This document shows positions 17,097 through 25,233 of a stretch of 64,000 bases of DNA, in pieces. The first letter of the stretch is position 1, and the number at the start of each line of letters is the position of its first letter. Source of the stretch: RZYX01 sp036654375. Its GTDB lineage: Bacteria > Bacillota > Clostridia > Oscillospirales > Acutalibacteraceae. A program made the position numbers and the translations under genes. The notes below the pieces were generated by a model that was not told where the DNA came from, searched no databases, and saw only the letters and a program-made list of their open reading frames with translations. The DNA is taken from positions 1-64,000 of the forward strand of contig JAVVSD010000010.1 of assembly GCA_036654375.1 (NCBI GenBank), in the 5' to 3' direction.

Positions 17097-17465
17097 ATGT
17101 TGGTGACGACCGGAATCGATATGGTCGAAATTTCAAGAATTAAGATGTCGATGATGAAAAAAGGCTTTATTGAAAGGGTCTTAGGACCTGCTGAAAGAGT
17201 TTACTATGGAAGAAGCGGAATGCCAACGCAAAGTGTAGCAGCGGCGTTTTGTGCCAAAGAGGCATTTGGAAAAGCACTTGGCTGTGGTATTAGCGGATTT
17301 GGAATGAGAGAGGTTGAGGTTATGCACGACAGTAACGGAAAACCTTTTTTTATGCTAAGTGGAAGAGCAAAGCAACTTGCGGATATCAGAAACCTCAGTT
17401 TTGACCTTAGCATTACTCATACAAAGTCCTATGCAATGGCAGTTGTGGTTGCATACAAAATGTAG
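17097..17465 (+). CDS. acpS: Holo-[acyl-carrier-protein] synthase AcpS
   Basis: A 122-residue phosphopantetheinyl transferase that moves 4'-phosphopantetheine from CoA to apo-ACP. GIDMVEISRI (6-15) carries the metal-binding Asp, and FCAKEAFGKALGCGI (about 54-68) is the second signature with the conserved Glu and Lys. Length is normal for trimeric AcpS. The ATG at 17097 is chosen because the family begins directly before GIDxVE; an in-frame extension to 17001 would lie over the promoter. The acpS-nnr order is common in Firmicutes. Confidence 0.95.
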   Translation: MLVTTGIDMVEISRIKMSMMKKGFIERVLGPAERVYYGRSGMPTQSVAAAFCAKEAFGKALGCGISGFGMREVEVMHDSNGKPFFMLSGRAKQLADIRNLSFDLSITHTKSYAMAVVVAYKM

Positions 17466-17475
17466 GAGGTAAGAT

Positions 17476-19020
17476 ATGAGGATTTTAAATGTTGAGCAGA
17501 TAAGAAAAGTTGAAAATCTTGCCAATGATATGGGACTGGATTTTTTGCGTCTTATGGAAAACGCAGGCTCAGCTTGCGCAAGGTTTATTGTAAAAAATGA
17601 AGAGGGAAAGATTAACAAGGAGAGTAGAATAACCATTGTCTGCGGAAAAGGTAAAAATGGCGGAGATGGCTTTGTAATCGCAAGAAAGCTTGCTGAAAAC
17701 GGATTTGATGTTAGTATTGTTCTTGCATCAGGTGACCCAACAGCTTCAGATTCAATTGAAAACTATAAGCGTGCAAAAGCTCTTAATATATCTGTTTCAA
17801 GGTTTGACGCAGAGAGTAAAACTGTAAGTGAAAAGATTCGAAATGCAGATATTGTTATTGACTGTATTTTTGGGATTGGCTTTCATGGCGAGCCAAAAGA
17901 GGAAATGGCAAAGGTCTTTTCACTTATCTCAAATTCAAAAGCAACGGTTTATGCAATTGATGTTCCAAGCGGAGTTAACTCAGACACAGGAGAAGTGGCA
18001 ACGCAATGCGTAAAGGCAGACTACACGATAGCAATATCCACAATAAAGCCAGCACATATTTTGCATCCTGCAATGGAGTATTGCAAAAAGACCGTTATAG
18101 TCCATATTGGAATTCCTGAAGAGTGCTTTAAGTCAGTGTCTGCAAATTGCTTCACTGCTGATATTAGCGAAGTAAAGAATCTTCTTATACCTCGTGATGA
18201 GTGTTCAAACAAAGGCGATTTTGGAAAAGTGTTTAGCATATGTGGAAGCTATGCAATGCCGGGAGCCGCCTGTTTTGTTGCAAACGCAGCGGTAAGATGT
18301 GGGGTAGGGCTGGTGACAGCAGTTTTTCCAGATAAGGCATACAGTGCAATTGCATCGCATATGTCCGAGCCATTGCTTTTGCCACTTGACACTAACAAGC
18401 AAGGAACATTTTCGAAGTCATCCACGCCTATTATTTTAAAAGCAATAGAAAAGGCAACAGCAATAGTTATTGGCTGCGGAATGGGAGTAAATTACGATAC
18501 CAAATATATAGTTAATCAAGTCATTGCAAACGCAAATTGTCCAATTATTATTGATGCAGATGGAATAAATGCTGTGAGCGATAATATAGATGTATTGAAA
18601 GCAGCGAAAGTTCCTCTGATATTAACACCGCATCCTGGTGAAATGGCTCGTCTTTGTAAGATTTCGGTCAAAGAAGTGCAGAAAGACCGCATAGGCGTTG
18701 CAACTAATTTTTCACAGCAATACGGTGTTACTGTAGTGCTTAAAGGCTCTGGAACAGTAATAGCATCACCTGATTTCAATGGCAGGTATGTCAATCGCAC
18801 AGGCAATTCCGGCATGTCAAAAGGCGGAAGCGGTGATGTGCTTAGCGGAATGGTGGCTGCGTTTGTGGCACAGGGGCTAAAGCCAGGCAGTGCAGCTGTT
18901 GCAGCGGTATTTATACATGGAATGGCAGGCGATGAAACAGCAATAAAGCTGTCAAAGCGTGGAATGACGCCTTCTGATATGATAAATGAATTACCTTTGT
19001 TGCTTTCAAAATTTGAGTAG
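17476..19020 (+). CDS. nnr: Bifunctional NAD(P)H-hydrate repair enzyme
   Basis: A 514-residue fusion of NAD(P)HX epimerase (YjeF N-terminal, about 1-215) and ADP-dependent NAD(P)HX dehydratase (YjeF C-terminal, about 225-510), repairing hydrated NADH and NADPH. GKGKNGGDGFVIARKL (57-72) is the epimerase nucleotide loop. AGAACF-like and TPHPGEMARL, then GNSGMSKGGSGDVLSGMVAAF near residues 440-465, are the ribokinase-like dehydratase motifs. AGGAGG precedes the ATG, 10 bases after acpS. Confidence 0.95.
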   Translation: MRILNVEQIRKVENLANDMGLDFLRLMENAGSACARFIVKNEEGKINKESRITIVCGKGKNGGDGFVIARKLAENGFDVSIVLASGDPTASDSIENYKRAKALNISVSRFDAESKTVSEKIRNADIVIDCIFGIGFHGEPKEEMAKVFSLISNSKATVYAIDVPSGVNSDTGEVATQCVKADYTIAISTIKPAHILHPAMEYCKKTVIVHIGIPEECFKSVSANCFTADISEVKNLLIPRDECSNKGDFGKVFSICGSYAMPGAACFVANAAVRCGVGLVTAVFPDKAYSAIASHMSEPLLLPLDTNKQGTFSKSSTPIILKAIEKATAIVIGCGMGVNYDTKYIVNQVIANANCPIIIDADGINAVSDNIDVLKAAKVPLILTPHPGEMARLCKISVKEVQKDRIGVATNFSQQYGVTVVLKGSGTVIASPDFNGRYVNRTGNSGMSKGGSGDVLSGMVAAFVAQGLKPGSAAVAAVFIHGMAGDETAIKLSKRGMTPSDMINELPLLLSKFE

Positions 19021-19034
19021 CGAGGTGTTTGTAT

Positions 19035-19562
19035 ATGAAACGATTTTGGAGTGTCGCTTTGGCACTCCTTTTTGTTTTTGCATTATTTGGATGCAACAAA
19101 CAAAACAGCGTAACCCCACCTGCAATTAATCCAAGTTTTGAATCGGATGTAAAAATAAGCTTTAATGATGTAAAAATAACTTGTTATTTGAAACAAACTG
19201 ATTTCAATGACGCACAGATAGAGATTTTTACTCCAAAAGAGCTAAATGGCTTTACAATAATGAGGTCACAGGATAAATGCTCGCTAAAATTTAAGGAGAT
19301 GAATTATCAACTTGATTTGTCAAAATTCCCAAAGGCATCGTTTGCACAGATAATGACAGATGCATATTCACAGCTTGTAAATTCGGAAGGGGTTAAAATC
19401 AAGAAACAGGATAAATACTGGATATATGAGGGAAAAATAGACTCTGGAAATTTTAAAATAACACAAAATGATGATACAGGTTTTGTAGAAAAAATTGAAG
19501 TTCCGCAAGTTGGCATGACTGCTGAATTTTCTAATATAAAGTCAATAGCAACCAAGCAATAA
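19035..19562 (+). CDS. Putative lipoprotein, function unknown
   Basis: A 175-residue protein that I do not recognise. ATG 19035 follows GAGGTG at 7 bases. A basic start, hydrophobic stretch and FALFGC lipobox (Cys near residue 20) predict a lipid-anchored exported protein. The mature part alternates short beta-like stretches (DVKISFNDVKITCYL, AQIEIFTPKELNGFTIM, CSLKFKEMNYQLDL), then a helix (FAQIMTDAYSQL) and again strands. This is reminiscent of LolA-like carrier folds, but weakly. It lies 14 bases after nnr, so it is probably the last gene of that operon. Confidence 0.75.
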   Translation: MKRFWSVALALLFVFALFGCNKQNSVTPPAINPSFESDVKISFNDVKITCYLKQTDFNDAQIEIFTPKELNGFTIMRSQDKCSLKFKEMNYQLDLSKFPKASFAQIMTDAYSQLVNSEGVKIKKQDKYWIYEGKIDSGNFKITQNDDTGFVEKIEVPQVGMTAEFSNIKSIATKQ

Positions 19563-19591
19563 ATACATATAATGGATAGTAGATTGGCCAG

Positions 19592-19732
19592 GGTGATTGG
19601 ATTGAAAAAATCTTTTCCAGTCACCCAAAATTGCGTTACTCCCGACGCAAAAAAAATAAGCTCCCCAAAATTAGTACAGAAATGTTTATTTTTTAATTTG
19701 AATGGCAAAAATATAGTTACCAATTCAAATTA
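19592..19732. repeat. Three successive inverted repeats before ndoA
   Basis: The gap of 185 bases between the lipoprotein and ndoA holds: an 11-bp hairpin (GGGTGATTGGA at 19592-19602 with 19617-19627), a 6-bp hairpin TTGCGT/ACGCAA (19632-19651) followed by an A run, and AATTTGAATGG/CCAATTCAAATT (about 19695-19731), which ends just before the ndoA ribosome site. The first may end the nnr transcript, the second would terminate minus-strand transcripts, and the third could be an operator or RNA structure for ndoA. No antitoxin gene fits here. Confidence 0.6.
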
Positions 19733-19747
19733 CTTCGGAGAGTGATA

Positions 19748-20101
19748 ATGATGACAGTAAAAAGGGGGGATATTTACTACGCGGACTTAAGTCCCGTAGT
19801 AGGTTCCGAACAGGGCGGTGTAAGACCTGTGCTGATAGTTCAAAATGATGTGGGCAATAAGTTTAGCCCCACAGTGATAGCAGCAGCCATCACAAGCCAA
19901 AAGTATAAGACCAATCTGCCTACGCATATACAGGTCAATGCCGACGAATGCGGACTTGCCCGAGATTCCATTGTTTTACTCGAACAGGTAAGGACTCTTG
20001 ATAAGAAGCGTCTAAAGGAAAGGATGGGGACCTTAGCCGACGAGGATATGGACAGGATAAATCAAGCGTTGTCGGTTAGTTTTGGACTAAAAATAACCTA
20101 A
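19748..20101 (+). CDS. ndoA: Endoribonuclease EndoA (MazF/PemK family)
   Basis: A 117-residue mRNA interferase of the MazF/PemK family, closest in length and sequence to Bacillus EndoA, which cleaves single-stranded RNA at short U-rich sites. VKRGDIYYADLSPVVGSEQGGVRPVLIVQND (4-34) contains the beta1-beta2 loop and the active-site Arg after GG. TVIAAAITSQ has the Thr of the active site, and DSIVLLEQVRTLDKKRL is the other family block. ATG 19748 lies 7 bases after GGAG. The usual antitoxin gene (ndoAI/mazE) directly upstream is absent, so the cognate antitoxin must lie elsewhere or be an RNA. Confidence 0.93.
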   Translation: MMTVKRGDIYYADLSPVVGSEQGGVRPVLIVQNDVGNKFSPTVIAAAITSQKYKTNLPTHIQVNADECGLARDSIVLLEQVRTLDKKRLKERMGTLADEDMDRINQALSVSFGLKIT

Positions 20102-20147
20102 TTGCACAGAATAAACTGTCTTTTTAAAATATTTGTTTAAACTTAAG

Positions 20148-20215
20148 GGTGAACTTGGCAAAATTCATAAAAGCAAATTCACATAGTGAAAGGCTTTTTG
20201 GGTTTCAAGTTCACC
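20148..20215. repeat. Nested inverted repeat between ndoA and copA
   Basis: GGTGAACTTG (20148-20157) is repeated inverted and perfect at 20206-20215, enclosing the terminator-like hairpin at 20169-20199. The transcript could fold as one long arm with an inner hairpin. I recognise no known riboswitch in it, and no CsoR or CopY operator consensus. Confidence 0.6.
20169..20199 (+). terminator. Probable terminator after ndoA
   Basis: AAAAGC, a 3-base internal loop, TTCAC/GTGAA with ATA loop, then GCTTTTTG. The outer and inner stems pair as one hairpin ending in a T run. Confidence 0.6.
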
Positions 20216-20223
20216 TTACTTTA

Positions 20224-20251
20224 TTGTAATTTAATTAAATAGTGATAGAAT
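20224..20251 (+). promoter_or_regulatory. Candidate promoter of copA
   Basis: TTGTAA (20224-20229), 16 bases, TAGAAT (20246-20251), with a leader of about 20 bases. Confidence 0.55.
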
Positions 20252-20278
20252 GGTTATAGAAAACTCAGGAGGTTAAAA

Positions 20279-22522
20279 ATGAGCAAAGAAATAACAATAG
20301 GCATTGATGGAATGAGCTGTGCTTCATGTTCAAGTTCGGTTGAGCGGATTGTTGGAAGGATAGACGGGGTGGAAAAAGCATCTGTAAATCTTGCAACAAA
20401 TCGCGGAACATTCATATTTGACGAACAAAAAGTTAAAATATCAGATATAAAAATTGCAATTGTAAAAGCAGGTTTTTCTCCACAGAACGAACAGCAACAA
20501 CAAGATAGGGAGCAAGAGCATAAAAAGATGCAGGCAAAGGAAAATCTGGCAAAACGAAAGTTTTTAGCTGCACTTATTTTTGCGATTCCCCTTTTATATA
20601 TTTCAATGGGACATATGATGGGATTGCTGCTTCCACCATTTATAAGCCCTGCAACAAATGCAATTGGATTTGCTGTGGCACAGCTGCTTCTCACAATACC
20701 AATAATGGTAATAGCAAGGGACTTTTTCATTGTAGGCACAAAGGCTGCACTTCATTTAAGCCCGAATATGGACACGCTTGTTTCTATAGGTGCTGCCGCC
20801 GCATTTCTATACAGTGCTTATTCGCTTGTTGAGATTGCACAGGGAAATCATATGGCTGTTCACAAGCTATATTTTGAGTCTGCTGGATTGATACTGACAT
20901 TTATTCTTCTTGGAAAAGGTCTTGAGGCAAGAAGTAAATCAAAAACAACGGATGCGATATACAAGCTTATAGAACTTTCACCCAAAACAGCTATAGTAGA
21001 AAAAGATGCGACAGAAATAGAGATGTTAGTTAATGAATTGTCTGTTGGAGATGTTATTGTTATAAAACCTGGAATGACAATAGCTGCAGATGGCGAAGTT
21101 GTCAGTGGCAATTCAAGCGTTGATGAATCAATGCTTACAGGAGAGAGTATTCCTGTTGAAAAAAGTGTAGGAAATTTAGCATATAGTGGAACTAAAAATA
21201 AAAACGGCTCAATAAAGATTAAGATTACAAAGCGACAAAGTGAAACTGTTTTGTCGCAAATCATAAAACTTATGGAAGACGCACAGGGGACAAAGCCTAA
21301 AATTTCAAAGCTTGCAGACAAAATATCAGGATATTTTGTACCAATAGTTCTTGTTATAGCAGTTCTTGCATTTTCAGTATGGATGATTGCAGGTGAAAGC
21401 TTTTCGTTTTCACTGATAATATTTGTTTCAGTGCTTGTAATTGCCTGCCCATGTGCATTAGGGCTTGCAACACCAACGGCTATTATGGTGGCAACTGGAG
21501 CGGGTGCGCAGAATGGTATATTAGTCAAAGGTGGAGCAGCACTTGAAACAGCACACACACTGGATACGGTTATTCTTGACAAGACAGGAACAATTACAAA
21601 AGGCAAACCAGAAGTAACAGACATTGTTGCAAAGGATAAGGAAAGGGTTTTGGCTCTTGCATCGTCGGCAGAAAAGGGCAGTGAACACCCTCTTGGAGAA
21701 GCAATTGTTGACAAGGCGCAACAGCAGGGCTTAGGGATAGTTCAAAGCAAAAGCTTTACTGCAATATCTGGCAAAGGAATAAAAGCATATGTGGAAAATT
21801 CAGAAGTTTTGCTTGGAAATGAGGCATTGATGCTTGAAAACAATGTACTGATTTCTGAATATACAGATAGCTATGAGATATATTCTTCACAGGGTAAAAC
21901 TGTGGTGTATGTTGCAGAAAACAAAACACTGCTTGGGATAATTGCCGTTGCAGATAGTGTAAAAGAGCAAAGCGCATTGGCAATAAAGCAGCTTATGTCA
22001 GCAGGAACAGAAGTGATAATGCTCACAGGTGACAGCAAAAAAACTGCAAAGGCAATAGCAGACCAAGTTGGAATAGAAAATATAATTTCAGATGTTTTAC
22101 CAGCCGATAAGGCGGGAGTGGTTGAGAGCTTTCAAAAGCAGGGAAAGATAGTTGCAATGGTAGGTGACGGAATAAATGATGCGCCTGCACTTGCCATAGC
22201 AGATGTTGGAATAGCTATGAGCAATGGAACAGATGTGGCAATTGATTCAGCGGACATTGTGCTTATGGGTGGAGATTTAACACTTGTGCCAAAGGCTATA
22301 GAGCTGAGTACAAACACTTTGAAGATAATAAAGCAAAATCTCTTTTGGGCATTGTGTTATAATACAATAGGAATACCGATTGCAGCTGGCATTTTATATG
22401 CCTTTGGGGGGCCATTGCTAAATCCAATGATTGCAGCGGCCGCAATGTCGCTAAGCTCCGTTAGCGTTGTTGCAAACTCATTAAGGCTACGAAATTCGGC
22501 AATAGACAATAAAAAGATATAA
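20279..22522 (+). CDS. copA: Copper-exporting P1B-type ATPase
   Basis: A 747-residue heavy-metal ATPase in the membrane. One N-terminal HMA domain carries GMSCASC (Cys14, Cys17). Eight helices are expected; the transport site is Cys390-Pro-Cys392 in helix 6, with YNTIGIP in helix 7 and MSLSSVSVV in helix 8, the set that marks Cu(I) exporters. TGES (287-290) is the actuator loop, Asp434 in DKTGT is phosphorylated, SEHPLG is the nucleotide site and GDGINDAPAL the hinge. GGAGG precedes the ATG. A small HMA protein gene follows after 96 bases, as in copA-copZ pairs. Silver is an alternative substrate. Confidence 0.95.
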   Translation: MSKEITIGIDGMSCASCSSSVERIVGRIDGVEKASVNLATNRGTFIFDEQKVKISDIKIAIVKAGFSPQNEQQQQDREQEHKKMQAKENLAKRKFLAALIFAIPLLYISMGHMMGLLLPPFISPATNAIGFAVAQLLLTIPIMVIARDFFIVGTKAALHLSPNMDTLVSIGAAAAFLYSAYSLVEIAQGNHMAVHKLYFESAGLILTFILLGKGLEARSKSKTTDAIYKLIELSPKTAIVEKDATEIEMLVNELSVGDVIVIKPGMTIAADGEVVSGNSSVDESMLTGESIPVEKSVGNLAYSGTKNKNGSIKIKITKRQSETVLSQIIKLMEDAQGTKPKISKLADKISGYFVPIVLVIAVLAFSVWMIAGESFSFSLIIFVSVLVIACPCALGLATPTAIMVATGAGAQNGILVKGGAALETAHTLDTVILDKTGTITKGKPEVTDIVAKDKERVLALASSAEKGSEHPLGEAIVDKAQQQGLGIVQSKSFTAISGKGIKAYVENSEVLLGNEALMLENNVLISEYTDSYEIYSSQGKTVVYVAENKTLLGIIAVADSVKEQSALAIKQLMSAGTEVIMLTGDSKKTAKAIADQVGIENIISDVLPADKAGVVESFQKQGKIVAMVGDGINDAPALAIADVGIAMSNGTDVAIDSADIVLMGGDLTLVPKAIELSTNTLKIIKQNLFWALCYNTIGIPIAAGILYAFGGPLLNPMIAAAAMSLSSVSVVANSLRLRNSAIDNKKI

Positions 22523-22618
22523 AAACGAAGAAGGAAACTTTTATTTCGGGTTGAATATTGTATAAGTAGATAATCAAAATAATTATTATCCCTTTGCAAA
22601 AGAAAAAGGAGAAGAATT

Positions 22619-22837
22619 ATGAAAAAGATAATTAATATTGAAGGTATGAATTGTGGACACTGCACTTTAAGAGTTGAAGATGCACTGATGTCTTTAAACG
22701 GAGTAGAAAGTGTTAAAGTCAGTTTGGAGGATAAAAAAGCAATAGCAGAGATTAATAAGCCGATTGATGATGACACAGTCAACGATGTGATATATGGAGT
22801 AGGATTTGATGTGATTAGCATCGAAGATGTTAAATAA
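22619..22837 (+). CDS. Heavy-metal-associated domain protein, CopZ-like
   Basis: A 72-residue single HMA domain. GMNCGHCTLRVEDAL (9-23) has the CxxC metal site and the rest shows the ferredoxin-like beta-alpha-beta pattern (GVESVKVSLEDKKAIAEI). It is probably a cytoplasmic copper chaperone feeding the ATPase just upstream. CopZ is the likely equivalent, although the NCGHC form is also found in mercury-type binding proteins. AAAGGAGAAG precedes the ATG, and a strong terminator follows. Confidence 0.88.
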   Translation: MKKIINIEGMNCGHCTLRVEDALMSLNGVESVKVSLEDKKAIAEINKPIDDDTVNDVIYGVGFDVISIEDVK

Positions 22838-22882
22838 AAGCATTAATTGTTTTAAAATACAAAAAACAAAGATAAAAGAAAT

Positions 22883-22916
22883 AAAGATGTGATGTTTGAG
22901 AACATCACATCTTTTT
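22883..22916 (+). terminator. Terminator after the copA-copZ unit
   Basis: A perfect 14-bp stem (22883-22896 with 22901-22914), loop TGAG, followed by TTTTTG. The A-rich 5' flank could also serve thyX on the minus strand. Confidence 0.88.
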
Positions 22917-22987
22917 GTGTAATAACTATTACTAATTTATTTTATCATGGCACTTTAAAAAATCTTTTGCATAATTAACGCACAATA

Positions 22988-24370
22988 CTATGCTTTAAAA
23001 AACTCTCTCATTTCTGCGGCTCTTCCACAAGTGAATTTTGCACTTTCAGAGCAAGCACCCAAAAGATAACAACTTGGGCCATAGAGATTAAAAATACTTG
23101 GTGCAACTTTTCGCAGTAGCATAAGCATTTCAATGGCATATTCACGAATTTCCCACTGCGCACGAGTACAGGTGCGAAGCCTGAGCAATAACATGAGTTC
23201 ACGGGCATTGATAGTGGCAACAAGGTCAAGTGTGCTTCCACACAGAAGATAATAGACCAGTATTTCCTCGGAAATACCTTGTGCCTGCATCTTTTTGTAA
23301 AGTTCGGCATTGCGTATAAAAGCAGCATCGTATCGTGCATTTAGTTTAGCATTGTCAGAGATAAACTTTGGTGTAATGTATTTTTCACGCTTTGCCTTTG
23401 TAAGCGGTGGCACATCAAGTGACTGCATACGATGTCTGGCAAAATGTGTGATGCAAGGCAAGGAAACATTGTTAAGCCTAAAGGTAAAGTTAACACTTTC
23501 AAGTGGTCTTGGGCGTGCGGATTTGACAACAGCGTCTATAATTTGACATCTTAATTCACAATCTGAAACAATCTTTTCTGCTTCTTCATCGGAAATTTGA
23601 AAAGAAGTTATAAGAGCATTTTTTGCCACGCATTTTTCAGCATCAGGAGTAAAAGATAAAAGTTGAGCAAGCTCTGTGTTGTCATTTTGTGTTGCAACTG
23701 GTTTGTCAATAAAATCAAGGTTTATTTCGTCTTTAATTTTTGACTTTTGGCAACGCTCTTCAAAATCAATAAAAATCCCCTCTGCCTTTTGCCTTGCCTG
23801 CTCCAAAAGCTGTGTTCCAATTTCTTTAATTTCAGGATATTTGCTACCTCTGCCATAAAGCATTGAACGAAGAATGTGCAGAAGCTCACGACCGTTTAGC
23901 GAGCAAAAGAAATTACTGTGAAGGCTGTAAGGCAAAATAAAACGAGCGTCTTCTTTTTCAACTCCGTTATCAAGCAAATATTGATATTCGCCAAACAGAT
24001 AGTTCATGTGAGCGATGTATTCGTTTTCAATAGCCTTGTCCTTGAAATCTGGAATACAGTAGCCCATGTTGCTAAAATCGACATAACGCCTTGACTTGAC
24101 AGTAAAAGATGCAAGTCTAAATTCAATCATAAACTGCTCAACAACAGCAGAAACATCTTGAAAAGCGAGATTAAACATTATATGTTCAACAGTTGAAGCG
24201 TGTCCAGATGCAGTAACTTTGCTAATAAGATTTGCATTTTTAGTAAGGTCAGTGGATTTATTAATAATCTCTTCGCAGTTGCCTACTTGTGTAGAAATTC
24301 TTCCAGAAGCAGCACAAATACTTTCTCCGCTGTCGCTTATGCCGACAATAAAAACTTTTGAAGTACTCAT
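22988..24370 (-). CDS. thyX: Double-length flavin-dependent thymidylate synthase (ThyX family)
   Basis: A 460-residue protein built of two ThyX-like halves; normal ThyX has about 220-250 residues. ThyX methylates dUMP to dTMP with methylene-THF, FAD and NADPH. Half 1 (about 1-205) has EFRLASFTVKSRRY (83-96) and LNGRELLHILRSM. Half 2 (about 245-455) has RHRMQSLDVPPLTKAKREKY (312-331) and INARELMLLLRLRTCTRAQWEIRE. The canonical motif RHRxxSxNExSxR is thus divided: half 1 keeps the SxRY end but lacks RH, and half 2 keeps RHR but lacks the rest. A composite active site between halves is inferred. The ATG follows AGGGGG. Confidence 0.88.
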   Translation of the reverse strand: MSTSKVFIVGISDSGESICAASGRISTQVGNCEEIINKSTDLTKNANLISKVTASGHASTVEHIMFNLAFQDVSAVVEQFMIEFRLASFTVKSRRYVDFSNMGYCIPDFKDKAIENEYIAHMNYLFGEYQYLLDNGVEKEDARFILPYSLHSNFFCSLNGRELLHILRSMLYGRGSKYPEIKEIGTQLLEQARQKAEGIFIDFEERCQKSKIKDEINLDFIDKPVATQNDNTELAQLLSFTPDAEKCVAKNALITSFQISDEEAEKIVSDCELRCQIIDAVVKSARPRPLESVNFTFRLNNVSLPCITHFARHRMQSLDVPPLTKAKREKYITPKFISDNAKLNARYDAAFIRNAELYKKMQAQGISEEILVYYLLCGSTLDLVATINARELMLLLRLRTCTRAQWEIREYAIEMLMLLRKVAPSIFNLYGPSCYLLGACSESAKFTCGRAAEMREFFKA

Positions 24371-24422
24371 AAGTTTAAAATCCCCCTGATTTTGTCTAAA
24401 AATTATTTAGTAATTATCAAAT

Positions 24423-24451
24423 ATTTTATCATAATTAGTAAAAGCGTGCAA
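24423..24451 (-). promoter_or_regulatory. Promoter of thyX
   Basis: On the minus strand, TTGCAC (24451-24446), 17 bases, TAAAAT (24428-24423). Confidence 0.65.
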
Positions 24452-24471
24452 GAAGTATATATATGGCATTT

Positions 24472-24503
24472 ATAGATTACATTATACTTGTAATGCAATC
24501 TAT
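24472..24503. repeat. Operator-like inverted repeat between thyX and the dTMP kinase gene
   Basis: ATAGATTACATTA (24472-24484) and TAATGCAATCTAT (24491-24503) form a 13-bp inverted repeat with one mismatch and a 6-base centre. It overlaps the -35 box and spacer of the rightward promoter and lies just upstream of the thyX -35 box. Confidence 0.6.
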
Positions 24504-24516
24504 AATTTGTTATAAT
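24488..24516 (+). promoter_or_regulatory. Promoter of the dTMP-kinase-like operon
   Basis: TTGTAA (24488-24493), 17 bases, perfect TATAAT (24511-24516), with a leader of about 45 bases. Confidence 0.75.
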
Positions 24517-24567
24517 ATTATACTAAATCGGACATAAAATGATAAAATATTAAAGAGGTCAAGTGTT

Positions 24568-25233
24568 TTGAAAAAGATGATTGTTATCGAAGGATTGGAC
24601 GGCAGTGGCAAGTCCACTCAAATAGAAATCCTTAAAAATGCTTTGCAAAAACAAGGCAAAAAAATAAAACAAATCAAGTTGCCAGATTATGACAGCCAGT
24701 CAAGCGCTCTTGTCAAGATGTATCTTGCTGGTGAGTTTGGAAAGACACCTCAAGAAGTAAATGCCTATGCGGCATCAACATTTTATGCTGTTGACAGATA
24801 TGCAAATTTTATGAATAAGTGGAAGCAGGACTATGAAAGCGAAACGCTTATTATTGCTGACAGATACACAACTTCAAATGCTGCACATCAAATGGTAAAG
24901 CTGCCTCGGGGGCAGTGGGACGAGTATCTTGAATGGCTTGAGGATATTGAATATACAAAAATTGGCATCCCAAAACCAAATCTTGTAATCTACTTGGATA
25001 TGCCAATTGAAATATCGCAAAAACTAATGACAAGCCGTTATGGCGGTGACGAAGTAAAAAAAGATGTTCATGAATGTAATGTTGAATATCTTAAGTCTTG
25101 CAGAAAGGCAGCACTATATGCAACAGAAAAATTAGGATGGAAACCCGTTAAGTGTTCGCAGGGAGAAAGTCCTCGTTCGATAGACGAAATCAGCAAAGAT
25201 ATTATGAACTTTGTAAAATTGGAAGTGCTTTAA
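24568..25233 (+). CDS. Thymidylate kinase-like deoxynucleotide kinase
   Basis: A 221-residue P-loop kinase. GLDGSGKSTQ (residues 9-18) is the Walker A loop of thymidylate kinases. DRYTTSNAAHQ (about 98-108) matches the DR(Y/H) nucleoside-binding motif, and SRYGGDEVKKDVHE (about 155-168) lies in the lid region, although the usual Arg-rich lid pattern is altered. It probably phosphorylates dTMP to dTDP, consistent with thyX across the promoter region, but a different deoxynucleotide is possible. TTG 24568 is chosen because GAGGTC lies 8 bases upstream; the ATG at 24577 would be 17 bases away. It overlaps the next gene as TAATG. Confidence 0.85.
   Translation: MKKMIVIEGLDGSGKSTQIEILKNALQKQGKKIKQIKLPDYDSQSSALVKMYLAGEFGKTPQEVNAYAASTFYAVDRYANFMNKWKQDYESETLIIADRYTTSNAAHQMVKLPRGQWDEYLEWLEDIEYTKIGIPKPNLVIYLDMPIEISQKLMTSRYGGDEVKKDVHECNVEYLKSCRKAALYATEKLGWKPVKCSQGESPRSIDEISKDIMNFVKLEVL

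Noticed and set aside
19563..19747. A short antitoxin gene before ndoA
   Set aside because: No open frame of suitable length with a ribosome site exists on the plus strand here; the stretch is dominated by inverted repeats.
20860..21714. A 284-codon open frame on the minus strand inside copA
   Set aside because: It is fully antisense to a gene with unmistakable P-type ATPase motifs, has low-complexity Ser/Ile/Pro composition and no ribosome site; it is a shadow of codon bias.
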